A stretch of 64,000 bases of DNA from assembly GCA_020137815.1 (NCBI GenBank), contig CM035353.1, positions 6,463,298-6,527,297 on the forward strand. The letters are read 5' to 3'. A model generated the notes under the pieces. It was not told the DNA's origin and did not search any database. It saw only the letters and a list, made by a program, of their open reading frames with translations. The DNA is from Hormiphora californensis (Eukaryota; Ctenophora; Tentaculata; Cydippida; Pleurobrachiidae). This document shows, one piece after another, positions 20,403 to 30,357 of this stretch (the stretch's first letter is position 1; each line of letters begins with the position of its first letter). The translations under genes and the position numbers were made by a program.

Positions 20403-20650
20403 CTCAGGGTGACAAGATTGTTTGCAAATTCTGTGAGAAATCGGGATACACATGAAATGACACCGATTTGACAAGAGAAAACAACAAGCGAAACCCCAAA
20501 TGGTCGACCATTCTCTATAACATGTGAATACGGAAAAGTGGGCCTGAAAACTTCTTCAAGAAAAATTACCACTTACCAGGGCGGTTTCCTGCTGGTAATC
20601 AAGTTGAAAAGCTGTTAGAACCGAGGATCACAGCTGTATTTAGAAAATAA
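20403..20650 (+). pseudogene. Unit 2 exons KIVCKFC and EKLLEPRITA
   Basis: Same as 17843-18105, but the tryptophan codon is TGA (gggatacacatgaaatg), breaking the frame after KSGYT. The EKLLEPRITAVF stretch is preserved downstream (about 20595-20645). Confidence 0.5.
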
Positions 20651-20703
20651 AATAAAATGCAATTGCCATTGCCCATTGCCTAGCACCTGCAGTTAGCCAA
20701 ACA

Positions 20704-21116
20704 TGAAGTGTGTCGTTCCTGGATGCTCGTTAGAAGGAACCCATCATTTCGCAGCAAATCACTGAGCAACATTTGTGTCATGCATGGGTATTTATGACAT
20801 TACATTTCAATTAGTTGTAATTTATTAACTTGGACCACATAGAAATCCATCACCCATCGAGCGTTATATATACATATATTAATACTATGAAGCTTTCTGT
20901 AAACACATAAGTAATAAATGAAGCGTACCCAGACAAAGATCCAGCCGTTTGTTTTTGGGATCATTGCATCACCAGGGCTACTACCCTATCAAAAACCAAA
21001 GAGAAAGAGCCTACACGACCAGAACCCCTACCCAAAGAATGGAAAACGTGTGTTGACCCCACCAGGGTCAAATCAGCCGAACAAGTCAAGGACCTGGAAA
21101 TTTTCGGGTTTGAGGT
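20704..21116 (+). CDS. Unit 3 exons MKCVVPGC and MKRTQ
   Basis: MKCVVPGCSLEGTHHFAANH (20704 on) is followed by MKRTQTKIQPFVFGIIASPG at 20918, again ending at gag/gtaatt. Unit 3 has lost one codon (a T) relative to unit 2, an in-frame change compatible with past coding constraint. Tandem copy of the same gene fragment. Confidence 0.45.
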
Positions 21117-21216
21117 AATTACTTATTACACCGGCTCTTTAGTCTTTACAATTAGTAATTATATACCTGCTCACATACGACATATGACATATCCATGTAT
21201 AGACTATAAGTTTTAA

Positions 21217-21685
21217 AGTGAGAGTGGACCGGATCAGAATTGAACAAGTTTGTTGTAGGTAGTAGATAATATCTTTCTGAGCATTTTGCGTTTTTGCCGC
21301 TCAAAATCGGCCCACCCATCATTGAGATATTTTTGTTATGTTGGGAGAATTTCTGCTGGATCAATATTTATCAAACAGGATAGAAACAATCCTTGTGTTT
21401 TACTAACACATTCTTTAAATTTTTAATATGCTGGCTTGCATTGCCCTTCTTCTGTGCATGGACATGTCAACCTCACTACTTATATTCAGAATGTGTTAAT
21501 AAAACACCACGATTGTTTCTATTCTGTTTTATACATACTGATTAAACAGGAGTTCTCCCAACATAACAAAAATATCTCAGTGATGGGTGGGTCGATTTTG
21601 AGCGGCAAAAACGCAAAATGCTCAGAAAGCTAATCTCTACTACCTACAACAAACTTGTCCAATTCTGATTCGGTCCACTCTCACT
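21217..21685. mobile_element. 469-bp TTAA/TA-flanked element
   Basis: TIRs of about 150 bp (agtgagagtggaccggatca ... ttgctgagcggcaaaaa type) sit between TTAA at 21213-21216 and 21686-21689. The uninterrupted units read agttttaatcag, so the duplication is TTAA or, equally, TA with two more bases in the TIR. A piggyBac-like or Tc1-like non-autonomous element. The 831-bp element at 60.96 kb has similar first bases (agtgagag) and the same flank. Confidence 0.8.
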
Positions 21686-21708
21686 TTAATCAGTTTTCTC
21701 TCCTCAGA

Positions 21709-21970
21709 CTCAGGGTGACAAGATTGTTTGCAAATTCTGTGAGAAATCGGGATACACATGAAAAGACACCGATTTGACGAGAGAAAACAACAAGCAAAAC
21801 CCCAAATGGTCGACCATTCTCTATAACATGTGAATTAATTTATTTACATGTAAGGAAAAGTGGGCCTGAAAAATTTTTCAAGAACAACAGTCTTACCTTG
21901 AAAAATTACCACTTACCAGGGCGGTTTCCTGCTGGTACCTAGGATCACAGCTGTATTTAGAAGAAGAAAA
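21709..21970 (+). pseudogene. Unit 3 exons KIVCKFC and ITAVF
   Basis: Carries the TGA in place of tryptophan as in unit 2. Part of the EKLLEP segment is deleted (tgctggtacctaggatcac), so this unit is more decayed. Confidence 0.5.
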
Positions 21971-22016
21971 TGCAATTACCATTGCCCATTACCTAGCACC
22001 TGCAGGTAGCTAAACA

Positions 22017-22384
22017 TGAAGTGTGTCGTTCCCGGATGCTCGTTAGAAGGAACCCATCGTGTCCCAGTGAGCAACATGTGTCATGTATGGATATTTATGA
22101 CATTGCATCTCAATTAGTTGTAATTTATTAACTTGGACCACATAGAAATATATAATATAAAGCTTAATAAAGTACAAAGTCCACCCACCAAACCTCAAAC
22201 CAAGCAACAAAAGATTCACCGATTCTTCAGCAGACCGGTGGACAAGAGAATCCAGTGTCATCTCGCGGGTGTCATCTCGCCTTCTATGGGCCTACTCATG
22301 CTTATCTCCGAGGTGAGGCCTCACACCACATGTTTAAAAGGAAGAAGCCAGTCCCGACCTCGGATGCTGAACGACAACTATTAG
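22017..22384 (+). CDS. Unit 4 start exon plus PIP-box-like exon
   Basis: MKCVVPGCSLEGTHRVPVSN begins at 22017. Further on, a frame reads KVQSPPTKPQTKQQKIHRFF, then SRPVDKRIQ, ending at a possible exon border near 22255. QQKIHRFF fits the PCNA-binding box Q-x-x-I/L/M-x-x-F-F exactly, preceded by a basic, proline-rich linker as is usual. Whether this exon belongs to the same gene as MKCVVPGC is not certain. The PIP reading is motif-level inference. Confidence 0.35.
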
Positions 22385-22650
22385 AAAACAGGAACCCTGC
22401 CTTCATTAAGTATTAAACCAAGCCTATTATCAGCAGATCAAGGAGATGAGTTGACGCTGAAAAGATATTTTTGATGAAACAGTGCAAAGAGTATGGCAAT
22501 GAGAAAATAACCGCCATAAAATGTTCTTACAATCAATAAACTAGTTTTATAATGTCTGAGTAAAGCAGGCAAGTATGCAACACTTTACCAGATAAGGAAA
22601 AAACCCCATCTCTGCTTACTTTTTACTGCATATATAATAATCCCCAGCAC

Positions 22651-22777
22651 TCAAAATGAGGTGGACTGGGGGATAGGAGTTGTACTACATTTTGGACAGC
22701 GAAACTCAGCCTCGTTAGTCTTGCCTTCCTTGTAGAAAATTAGCCTTATTTCCGAGCATTTGGGACACTGCCGAGAC
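22651..22777 (-). CDS. Zinc-ribbon-like C-terminal exon
   Basis: On the minus strand a good acceptor (cattttccag/gtctcgg) opens SRQCPKCSEIRLIFYKEGKT, then EAEFRCPKCSTTP and a TGA (22653-22651). Two C-P-K-C knuckles about 19 residues apart, with hydrophobic and aromatic residues between, form a classic zinc-ribbon layout as in TFIIS, RPB9 or RPA12-type proteins. The characteristic RSADE of those families is absent, so it is a generic zinc ribbon. It runs against the surrounding repeats and may be a remnant of a host gene. Confidence 0.45.
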
Positions 22778-22844
22778 CTGGAAAATGTTAGCTGAGAGAG
22801 GGAACGAGATTGAGAGGGCAGATAGGGGCAGAAATACAGCACTG

Positions 22845-23270
22845 CGCCTGCATGCGATGGAAATTAACATCCTTAGCATGGACTATTAATTGCATATTGC
22901 GATTAGTGGAGGGGACAGGAGGGGGACAGGAGGACATGACTATCTAGGGACTGCGGGGGGTTGAAATCACCGGCTGTACGATAAGATTCAGAGTGTTCTT
23001 CACATATTTGGCAAGACATCCCTTACCCTGACAGTTTGGTCATCTTATGGATATTACACTGCTGACATACCAGCTGAACCCTGCTATGTACAGAAACTGG
23101 AGCGATATGTTCAGTTATTCATGCTAGAAGTTGTGCCCGTGTTAAGGCGAATACAATGCAATGACTGAATTTTTATTCCCATGTACTACTACTAGACAAT
23201 TTACAGTTTATAGTTGTACCTGCTGATAAGTTGAAACAATGATTTGTTAATTAACATTTTGGATACATAA
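22845..23270. other. No gene recognised
   Basis: Mixed sequence with a G-rich patch (ggaggggacaggagggggac, 22911 on). No convincing exon, repeat structure or RNA gene seen. Confidence 0.5.
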
Positions 23271-23308
23271 ACAGAAATGCAATTACCATTACCAATAGCT
23301 AACTAAAC

Positions 23309-24043
23309 ATGAAGTGTGCCGTTCCCGGATGCTCGTTAGAAGGAACCCAATAAATAAATAATAATAAATAAATAATGATAAACTACTTCGTCCTTGATAC
23401 GATTACAGTTTCAATTCAATAGTTTATAGAGTTGTGATAATTAATTACATATTGTTGATTATATTATTCACACCAGTTGTGTGGGTGGATGACGGGTGTC
23501 CGAATTATATTTGAACCTAATCGGCTCGGAGAAGCGAAAGAAGATTCTGGAAGTAGGTGGTAATATCATGACGCCATGAGTAGTTCCAATGAAAATTGAA
23601 ACGTACCCAGACTACAAGGATCAAACCAGCCATTTGTTTTTTGGGATGATTGCATCACCAGGGCTACTGCTAGGCTAGAACTTTGCATATAACCTTGTGA
23701 AATAGGTAAAGTGAAAACTTCTTCCAGAAGGACAGCATTGCCTTGAACAACTAACAGAACGGGTTTTTGCTAGAAGGTAATCAAGTGGAGAAGTTGCTCC
23801 AACCTAGGATCACAGCCGCCCTCAAACAGCTGCAAGGTCATTGTCGACTGTCGACCAAGATGACCACTGTATCCAACACATCTGACACCATCAAGAAATA
23901 CTGTGCTGCTGCTGACGCTGTTGGTACGACTATGGATCGTAATCTGTTCCTGACAAATGGTATACTCCCACCAGCCTACCATAGACATGATAACACAGAA
24001 TCTTCCTGCCGAAAGTGTGGCACACCTCACACTTCTGGCTTGT
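23309..24043 (+). pseudogene. Unit 5, diverged member of the tandem gene family
   Basis: MKCAVPGCSLEGTQ starts at 23309. Remnants of the MKRTQ exon lie at 23590-23680. An open exon from about 23767 reads NQVEKLLQPRITAALKQLQG, TKMTTVSNTSDTIKKYCAAA, then ESSCRKCGTPHTSGL and TAG. The final C-x2-C followed by H suggests a small metal-binding tail. This unit is the most diverged and the only one with a long downstream continuation, so it shows what follows EKLLEPRITA in the complete gene. Confidence 0.4.
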
Positions 24044-24286
24044 AGTGAAGCGTTTGTGAGTGGAGGGATCTCTTTTGCTTTGCTTTGGATTAACCCGTGT
24101 TACAGGTGGATTTAGAGAGCGATTTTAGCCGCCTAGGGATATGATAGAATATAATAACTAACAAGATGTGATTAAAATAAGAAAACGATGATAAAAAGAT
24201 GATTTAATGATGAGTCAACAAATTCTGATGAAATGAAGAAACAATGATGTAAGTATATAATATGTCGTAGATGCGTGTTTTAGATT

Positions 24287-24405
24287 TTCCATCTTCCCTG
24301 ACCATGAGGATAAGTTGGCGGTATTTGAGAGGAAGTTCAGGGATGTCCAAGCATCACACCCTATTAATGAGACCCCGAAACTACATACAATTTCCACACA
24401 TCAGT
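24287..24405 (+). pseudogene. YSEQ family exon: PDHED and TPKLH block
   Basis: After a possible acceptor (gttttag) the frame is FSIFPDHEDKLAVFERKFRD, then VQASHPINETPKLHTISTHQ and TGA. It aligns with the 10.3-10.5 kb exon (FRFTVLPDYED...ETPKLHIIFTHV), confirming that both belong to one family. The frame breaks within the HV-x-x-F segment. The final exon of the family lies 1.45 kb downstream. Confidence 0.5.
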
Positions 24406-24589
24406 GATCACAATTTCAGTGAGTATATTGGACAATTATTGGACGATTACTACTGTCTAATACTGTCTAATACTGTCTAATACTCAGATATAATGAAATT
24501 GAATTATATATTTTAGAAAAGTCTTCACCACTAACGTCTAACATTTAAAGAACGTGCACATGATAAGAAAACCAAAGGCAAAGGGGGTG

Positions 24590-25119
24590 GCCAAACATCC
24601 TGGAGCTGGAATAATGAGTAACTGGAATGGCGAGGAATACCGCTACCTTAATTGTGATAATATGTTGGCACAAACTATTAGTGAATTGTAAAATCTACCA
24701 GAACAACACACTTCAAAACATGAAGCGCTATCTCCATGGCTATCCATGTTGGAGATAAAATTTCAATGACAACCATGTCATCCAGTGTGTGTGCTGTCAG
24801 ACCAACAAGACCCATGTACTGTGGCTGACCTGGCCTACCTTCATAATGAGATGACAAAGATCGGATATATCGCCATGGGGATGTTTTTAAGTGCATCTTG
24901 TATACTATTGAGGGCTTCATGGACCATGTACTGGCAGTTTATGAACGGATTGAAAGAGTGTGGTATGCGAAGTCCTTCTTTGATACTTGGGAAAAGAAGG
25001 TCCAGAGACAGAATTTCATCACCCTACTGAAGCAGTGCAGAAAGTTTAGGGCACTACTCCTAACTGGGACCGGGACAAAGGAAGAATGGTTGCGTATCAG
25101 GGGTAGTACAGTGTGCTAG
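24590..25119 (+). pseudogene. Duplicated fragments, SNWNGEEYRYL and LLLTGTGTK copy 2
   Basis: 24595-24720 matches 14585-14700. A frame from about 24907 reads IEGFMDHVLAVYERIERVWY, AKSFFDTWEKKVQRQNFITL, then KQCRKFRALLLTGTGTKEEW. A remnant of the VENT...KVKNL exon follows at 25265-25350 with a stop. The order of these pieces differs from that at 13-15 kb, so the duplicated block was rearranged. Confidence 0.4.
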
Positions 25120-25845
25120 GCCGTGACACAATTCCCCGGTGTAGCATTACGATGGACGAGGTGTTGAAGAAAAGTGGGATCGACACTTGTGTCATCTTCG
25201 TTGCTGGGGAACTCCGGGCCGGCGTAAGTGATAGTTTGTCCGTAGTTCAGTAATAATATACTTCAGTCTGTGGCAACTGTGGAAAATACAGACGCGAAGA
25301 AGGTTAAAAACCTTTGAGAGAACACCAAGTCACGTTACTACAAGATGAACAGGCAGAACCCTACAGATATTTTCGGTGATTAAAAGGGTGTATCCATACA
25401 TGAAGTATAAAGACTTGTTAAATTATGGATTTAATAAGAATTACAGAAAATATATATGGCGTTTGCGGTGGGGGTGCTAGAGATGGTGACTATCCTAGTC
25501 ACACCACTCCTGGCAATCAATAGGGGCCATATATCAGGAAACAGTGACTAACTATACCAATGATAGGTAGCCAATCAACAGAATATTCTTTAATTTTTAG
25601 ATTATCTAAATATGATTACTAGGGGCCTGGCCTCTATCCTTTCCTAAAATCAATCAACATCAGCATTGAGCCATACCATGGTGGAAATCAGCTGGAGGGA
25701 AACGCAGTTAGCCATTTGTTTAAACTGTCTACGGGATTTTAAAGATGTAGTAGAGGCGTGCTCAACTCCGATTATGTCTCGATAATAGATAAGTTTAGGG
25801 ACAGCTTCAACTACATGATTTGTTCGGGGTAACGGAAACAACATA

Positions 25846-25988
25846 GCTGCATACAATACCACATTACACGCTTCATCGAGCACACTGGAACACACCTTGG
25901 ACAATACTCTGAGCAGGCGGTAGAAACAGCTCACAAGTTTCGAGCGCTGTGGGATGAAAAGGGAGAACCCTACAGACATTCCATGACC
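25846..25988 (+). CDS. YSEQA C-terminal exon
   Basis: After a possible acceptor (aacatag) the frame reads IQYHITRFIEHTGTHLGQYS, then EQAVETAHKFRALWDEKGEP and YRHSMT, stopping at TGA. The G-x-x-LG-x-YSEQA-x-E-x-x-H...W...Y pattern is the conserved C-terminal block of the transposon-associated family seen at 2.9, 10.3, 24.3 and 29.5 kb (from memory). This is the cleanest C-terminal copy in the window. It comes from a multicopy element, not a host gene. Confidence 0.55.
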
Positions 25989-26118
25989 TGAAGCGTTGCT
26001 GCGACGGATTGGTGCTGGGGCCATAGGCAATCATAAAACATGTAAGGGGCAAATTGGAACAAGTATGAAACTAGAAATGGTTAATTAGAAGTTCTAGTTC
26101 CTATTCCCTAGCTATCTT

Positions 26119-27369
26119 GGGGGGGGGGGGGGGGGTTCAACCTAAAAATTTCCATTTCCATTTGCCAAAATCCGGGTATCGATGGAAATTTTTAGAAATT
26201 TTTAGAAATTTTTAGAATTTTTTAGAAATTTTTAGAAGTTTTTAGTACTAAAAATTTCCAAAAATTTCTAAAAATTTCCATTAATTTCCAAAAATTTCCA
26301 AAAATTTCCATTGACCAAGAAAAGAAAAATTAACAAAAACATGAAAATATACAAAAACAGTTGTCGCAGAACTGGTTCCTTTTCCTTACCTCTTGTGAGC
26401 ACTAAGCATCAATAAATCATTTAATAATAGGTCAAAAACATCGAGATCATATATTTTTTTGACAATCCGTACAATTTCTTCAGAAATCATAGATTCATTG
26501 GCCAACTTATGGAAAAGTAAGTTACCAAATAGCACAAGATACAGGGTGTTCATTTTGGATCTTTACAAGCGTTGGGCTTCACCCAGAAGAAAGTTGACAA
26601 AATTAGGTCATGAAACTTCATACTTGGACTATTCCATACCCTCATTCAAGGTTCCTGGTGGTTTTGGCACCCCGAGAAGTGTGTTTTTGGCATCGAAACT
26701 TCCAGAAGGAATTTTTTGCTGGTGCTGAGAATTTGCTAAAATGTTTTTTGGGTATTTTCTATGTCAATCCTAAAGTTTCATGGAGATTGGATGTGGGGGT
26801 GCTAGAGCTCCGAAACCGCCATGAACCTTGAATGAGGGTATAGAATAGTCCAAGTATGAAGTTTCATGACCTAATCTTGTCAACTTTCTTTTGGGTGAAG
26901 CCCAACGCTTGTAAAGATCCAAAATGAACACCCTGTACCTTACATTCCTTCGGGCGGAATGCCTAATACCGTAGTAGATCGGGTTTCTTAGCATACAATA
27001 TAGAAACTTAAAACTTAAAACTCTTTTTTAAGCTAGATCACTGTAGATCATGGATGTAGCGTGTATAACTAACTTACTGTCGAAAACATGCAAAGATTAC
27101 CTGTCATTAGCTTGGAATTTGGTTACCGACAAACTTCTAAAAACTTCTAAAAACTTCTAAAAATTTCTAAAAATTTCTAAAAACTTCTAAAAATTTCCAT
27201 TTACTAAAAACTTCCAAAAATTTCCATTGTCCATAAATTTCTAAAAATTTCTAAAAATTTCCAAAAAATTCTAAAAATTTCCAAAAATTTCTAAAAATTT
27301 CCAATATAAAATTTCCATTTGCCAAAAAAGTGGGTATCAATGGAAATTTTTAGGGTTGAACCCCCCCCC
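26119..27369. mobile_element. 1.25-kb G-tract-ended element
   Basis: The left end is G17 followed by ttcaacctaaaaatttccat. The right end is the inverse (atggaaatttttagggttgaa) followed by C9. It is flanked by TATCTT at 26113-26118 and 27370-27375. Large parts are tandem variants of aaatttctaaaaatttcc. A second element is nested inside (26542-26935). Same style of G-run ends as the elements at 47.9, 55.0 and 57.7 kb, which have 8-bp duplications. Confidence 0.75.
26542..26935. mobile_element. 394-bp MITE nested in the G-ended element
   Basis: TIRs of more than 120 bp (cagggtgttcattttggatc, then tttacaagcgttgggcttc) are flanked by TA at 26540-26541 and 26936-26937. TA duplication and long TIRs suggest a non-autonomous Tc1/mariner-type element. 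The ORFs on both strands (YRVFILDLYKRWASP) are the same arm read twice and are not genes. Confidence 0.85.
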
Positions 27370-28073
27370 TATCTTTTTTTATAAATTTAATCTCCCTGGT
27401 ATTTCTTGCCTTGTCCGACTCTCGACAAAACAAGGTATTTTCTGGCCCACTTCTTTTGATGACACTTTGAACATCGAACTCACCCTATCCTGAGTAATAA
27501 TTATTTCCACAAAACCACCTTGGTTTGCCCATCAGTTCCGGAACTCTATTCCGTATGGCAGAGTGCTAGCCTTCCTGGTTTCCTGGTTTCCCTCAAATTG
27601 GAACAAATTAGAAATTAGAATCTAGAAATGGTTAATAGCAGATAAATATGAATCTCCCTGAGGCAAAATTCAGGGAGCTGCAGCGTGTTTAGTGTCTACC
27701 CTATGTCGGAGACACGCTGCTGTCGGAGACTTAATACAGACGGTGAACGTAGGGGATGATGCGAAGTTAACAGAACTTAAGGAGGCAACAGCAACCCACT
27801 TTAATGTTGCGGTAGAGGAGATCACTCTCGCTAAATCCTTAACCGGTAACTTTTGGGGGTCTTAAAGCTCTTTTATTACTGTTTCATTGCTTTTGTACAA
27901 CGCGAGAAAATGAGGGAAAACTTTTTCGCTTATTTTTCCACCTTCCATTTATCTACCACGTGTCTTCGCAAATTAACTAAATAAAGGAATTAAGCGAGGA
28001 AGATATGAAAAAGAAGAAGTTATACTGCTATATGTATATATTCGAGGAATGTAAGGGAGAGAAATGATAATAC

Positions 28074-28247
28074 ATGCCAGCGAGTATATTGGACGGTGTC
28101 ATCCGGGGAAAAAGAGGAGCTTATCAGCTGGATACGAGACCAGATAAGTATGTAATTCGACACAAGAAAGAAGAGAAGAATGGCGATTACAGTTATAGTG
28201 AGCCAGATCTATTAAGCGATGGCCACCATCATATAACAAGGCCCTAA
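28074..28247 (+). CDS. Small 57-codon open frame
   Basis: ATG at 28074: MPASILDGVIRGKRGAYQLD, then TRPDKYVIRHKKEEKNGDYS and ending HHHITRP, TAA. Highly charged. The piece VIRHKK recurs (as nucleotides ttcgacacaagaaa) at about 60598. It precedes the larger 28303 frame on the same strand. It could be an upstream exon of that gene. No family recognised. Confidence 0.3.
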   Translation: MPASILDGVIRGKRGAYQLDTRPDKYVIRHKKEEKNGDYSYSEPDLLSDGHHHITRP

Positions 28248-28302
28248 AGTACCCAGGAGAATGTGAAACACCAGGGGGGGGGGGGTATTGGTCGGCACGG
28301 GA

Positions 28303-28992
28303 ATGTCTGCGAGAGTACCTGGAAGTCGAAGGCGAGTCCTTTGGAAACCTCCCGCGGCAGATGATCCTGGAAGCTCCAGAGACGGGGAAGACAAACGCCG
28401 ACGGGTAGCCTCAGCCCCCATCTTGATATCTATCGAGGAGAGACAGAGAGATCGACAGGAAGAAGGCGGAGCTCGAACGGCAGGAGAGAGGGCGACAGAG
28501 AACAGAAGAAGCCCATCTGTCCAGGAGGAAGGAGAGAGCGCCACGGAACACAGTGGCATCGTTACCCACGGTGCGGAAGGAGAAGGTTCCGGAGAGAGGG
28601 TATTGGACAGACAAAGAGATAGAGGAAGAGTATGCAGAGGCGGTGCAGAAAGAAGAAAAGCGGAGATTGGTAAGAGGAGAGAGGAGAAGAGGAAGAGGAT
28701 GTTGAAGATATCAGATGAGCATACGATAACAAATGCCGAGAGGCTCGCGAAGATCCTGGAAAGCCACCGGAGAGAGCTGGAACAGCGGGAATGTCCACGA
28801 GAATACCTGGAAGTAGAAGGCCAGTCCTTTGGGAACCTCCTGCGGTACATTTTAACCAGATATGACTGGGTAAAGTGGGATAACAAAGGGTATTTCCCTG
28901 CGTTTACTCCAGAACACCTGGGGAGAAGAGAGCACGATTTGAACAGCATATGGTCGCGGGAACCTCTGTACAAGAGACCCTATACGAGCTAA
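28303..28992 (+). CDS. Arg/Glu-rich coiled-coil-like protein
   Basis: The first ATG is at 28303, giving about 229 residues to TAA at 28990-28992. The middle is an extremely charged segment (EERQRDRQEEGG, RRKAEIGKRREEKRKR) likely to be a single helix or coiled coil. The C-terminal 75 residues look folded: RECPREYLEVEGQSFGNLLR, YDWVKWDNKGYFPAFTPEHL and SIWSREPLYKRPYTS. The REYLEVEG...SFGNL segment is duplicated near the start in another frame (28310-28372), so a piece of this exon was copied upstream, and the first third of the frame may not be authentic. Function unknown. Confidence 0.45.
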   Translation: MSARVPGSRRRVLWKPPAADDPGSSRDGEDKRRRVASAPILISIEERQRDRQEEGGARTAGERATENRRSPSVQEEGESATEHSGIVTHGAEGEGSGERVLDRQRDRGRVCRGGAERRKAEIGKRREEKRKRMLKISDEHTITNAERLAKILESHRRELEQRECPREYLEVEGQSFGNLLRYILTRYDWVKWDNKGYFPAFTPEHLGRREHDLNSIWSREPLYKRPYTS

Positions 28993-29106
28993 TGGAACAC
29001 GTAAAGACTAATACATTTATATTTCAGTTGCATTTATCATGACAAGAGAAAGATAAATATACTCATTAAGGACTACCCAAGAATTCCACGATATCATGTA
29101 AGGGTA

Positions 29107-29259
29107 AAGTCCATTTTTTTCTCAACTGTTCACCCCCCAAAGTCGTGCACGGAATTGTTTTGTGCGTTTATCACATGTTAACGTGTAGCGCGCACAGTGT
29201 AAATTAAAATATTGCACGCGCACGAGTTGAGGGGTGAACAGTTGAATAAAAATGGACTT
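29107..29259. mobile_element. 153-bp MITE
   Basis: TIRs aagtccatttttttctcaac then tgttcacccc are flanked by TA at 29105-29106 and 29260-29261. The interior holds gcgcgcacagtg and cacgcgcacg. Non-autonomous TA-target element. Confidence 0.85.
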
Positions 29260-29539
29260 TATGCACTTTCTGTTATTTAATCTTTATTTACGACCATGAC
29301 CTTCATCGTAATTGCATGTGTAGTTTTTTAAAAGGGTACCCGGAAAAACATTGGGGTTCGGAGACACATCGACACAAAAGACAGGCTTCCTTTTTGGAAG
29401 ATTATAATGGATCACGTGATGAAGGGCATACCTGCTACCAGTACAAAATTTAAATTGATTGGCAAGTCAGACAGGATTAAATGTATTTAACCGGGTATAA
29501 TATAAAGCAATAATAAGGCAATATTTGAGGAATTAGGGG

Positions 29540-29845
29540 AGTTCGGGGGACCTGAAGGTGTTTTCAATTGTCACAGTGATAATGGGGGGCAATGTGAAAA
29601 ATCCCTGCGTTTACTGCACAAAGAAAAAGGAGGGTGGAATTTTTGTTGAGCCACAACAGCTGAGAACGTGTCGGAGTATCAAAGACAGTCAGGAGCGGTG
29701 GAAGGAAGCTGGCGAGAAATGGGATAAGACAAAAAACTTTGAGTCATGCATCCCATTAGTGGGAAGCGCCAACCCCGACACACCTATTATGGAAAGGGGT
29801 CACAGAAAGTCAATGATAGCAGACCATCCATGCTGGATAGCTTGA
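29540..29845 (+). pseudogene. GDLK family exon with cysteine pair
   Basis: The frame reads GDLKVFSIVTVIMGGNVKNP, CVYCTKKKEGG, LRTCRSIKDSQERWKEAGEK and TKNFESCIPLVGSA, then a stop. In related invertebrate proteins (from memory) DLK is followed by a G-x-x-x-x-x-x-PC-x-x-C knuckle and then LRT and a K-x-F...PL stretch, so this exon directly continues the copy A and C fragments at 2.9 and 5.9 kb. The preceding 35 bp encode an FEELGEF block like FSELGEL in copy A. Broken copy; no complete gene is contiguous. Confidence 0.5.
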
Positions 29846-29979
29846 TGGGAACCTTGTTATTCAGATATTAAAACCTATGAAGGAAGAATGGGTTCATCTG
29901 GTAGGGCAGAGGAAGAATATGTAAGGGCTGCTCACGATGGATTTGCACTGACCACTTCACTAAATGCCAAGGTGACTAA

Positions 29980-30357
29980 ATGCCAAGGCGACTAATCGAT
30001 CAGAGGAGAGACGAGAAGGCCACGGAGGAGCACCTGAATAAGATGATAAGAGAGAAGGGCGAGAGGTACAATACCTCCTCTGAAACCCATCTGATCTTCC
30101 AGAGAGAACAAGAGAAGGCAGGGGGATCGGGACTGCCCTATACCAGTCTACAATATCTTCTATCCAGGCCACGAAACCGACGTCTATCATTTCGAATAGG
30201 GTTCGGTTTCCTAGACCCCGAATTGGTCTGTTCCAGCACCTGTTTCTACTTATCCCCGGCCCAGTATAACCATTGGGATCAGATGATTGGTGTGGACAAC
30301 CGGGCGGACAAGTGGTTTTTATCTAAAACACACACACACATAAACCCATACCTCTAG
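29980..30357 (+). CDS. Unrecognised charged frame
   Basis: The frame contains RLIDQRRDEKATEEHLNKMI, REKGERYNTSSETHLIFQRE, then a less convincing part ending in a (CA)n-coded THTHI tail. The first half is helix-prone and charged and could be an exon ending near 30150. No family recognised. Positions 30360-30950 hold no supported feature. Confidence 0.25.
   Translation: MPRRLIDQRRDEKATEEHLNKMIREKGERYNTSSETHLIFQREQEKAGGSGLPYTSLQYLLSRPRNRRLSFRIGFGFLDPELVCSSTCFYLSPAQYNHWDQMIGVDNRADKWFLSKTHTHINPYL

Noticed and set aside
26459-26994. Two opposite ORFs sharing YRVFILDLYKRWASP
   Set aside because: They are the two inverted arms of one MITE read in mirror image.
28212-28973. 253-codon minus-strand ORF rich in Ser/Leu/Pro
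   Set aside because: It is the antisense of an Arg/Glu-rich frame; purine-rich codons give Ser/Leu/Pro in reverse.
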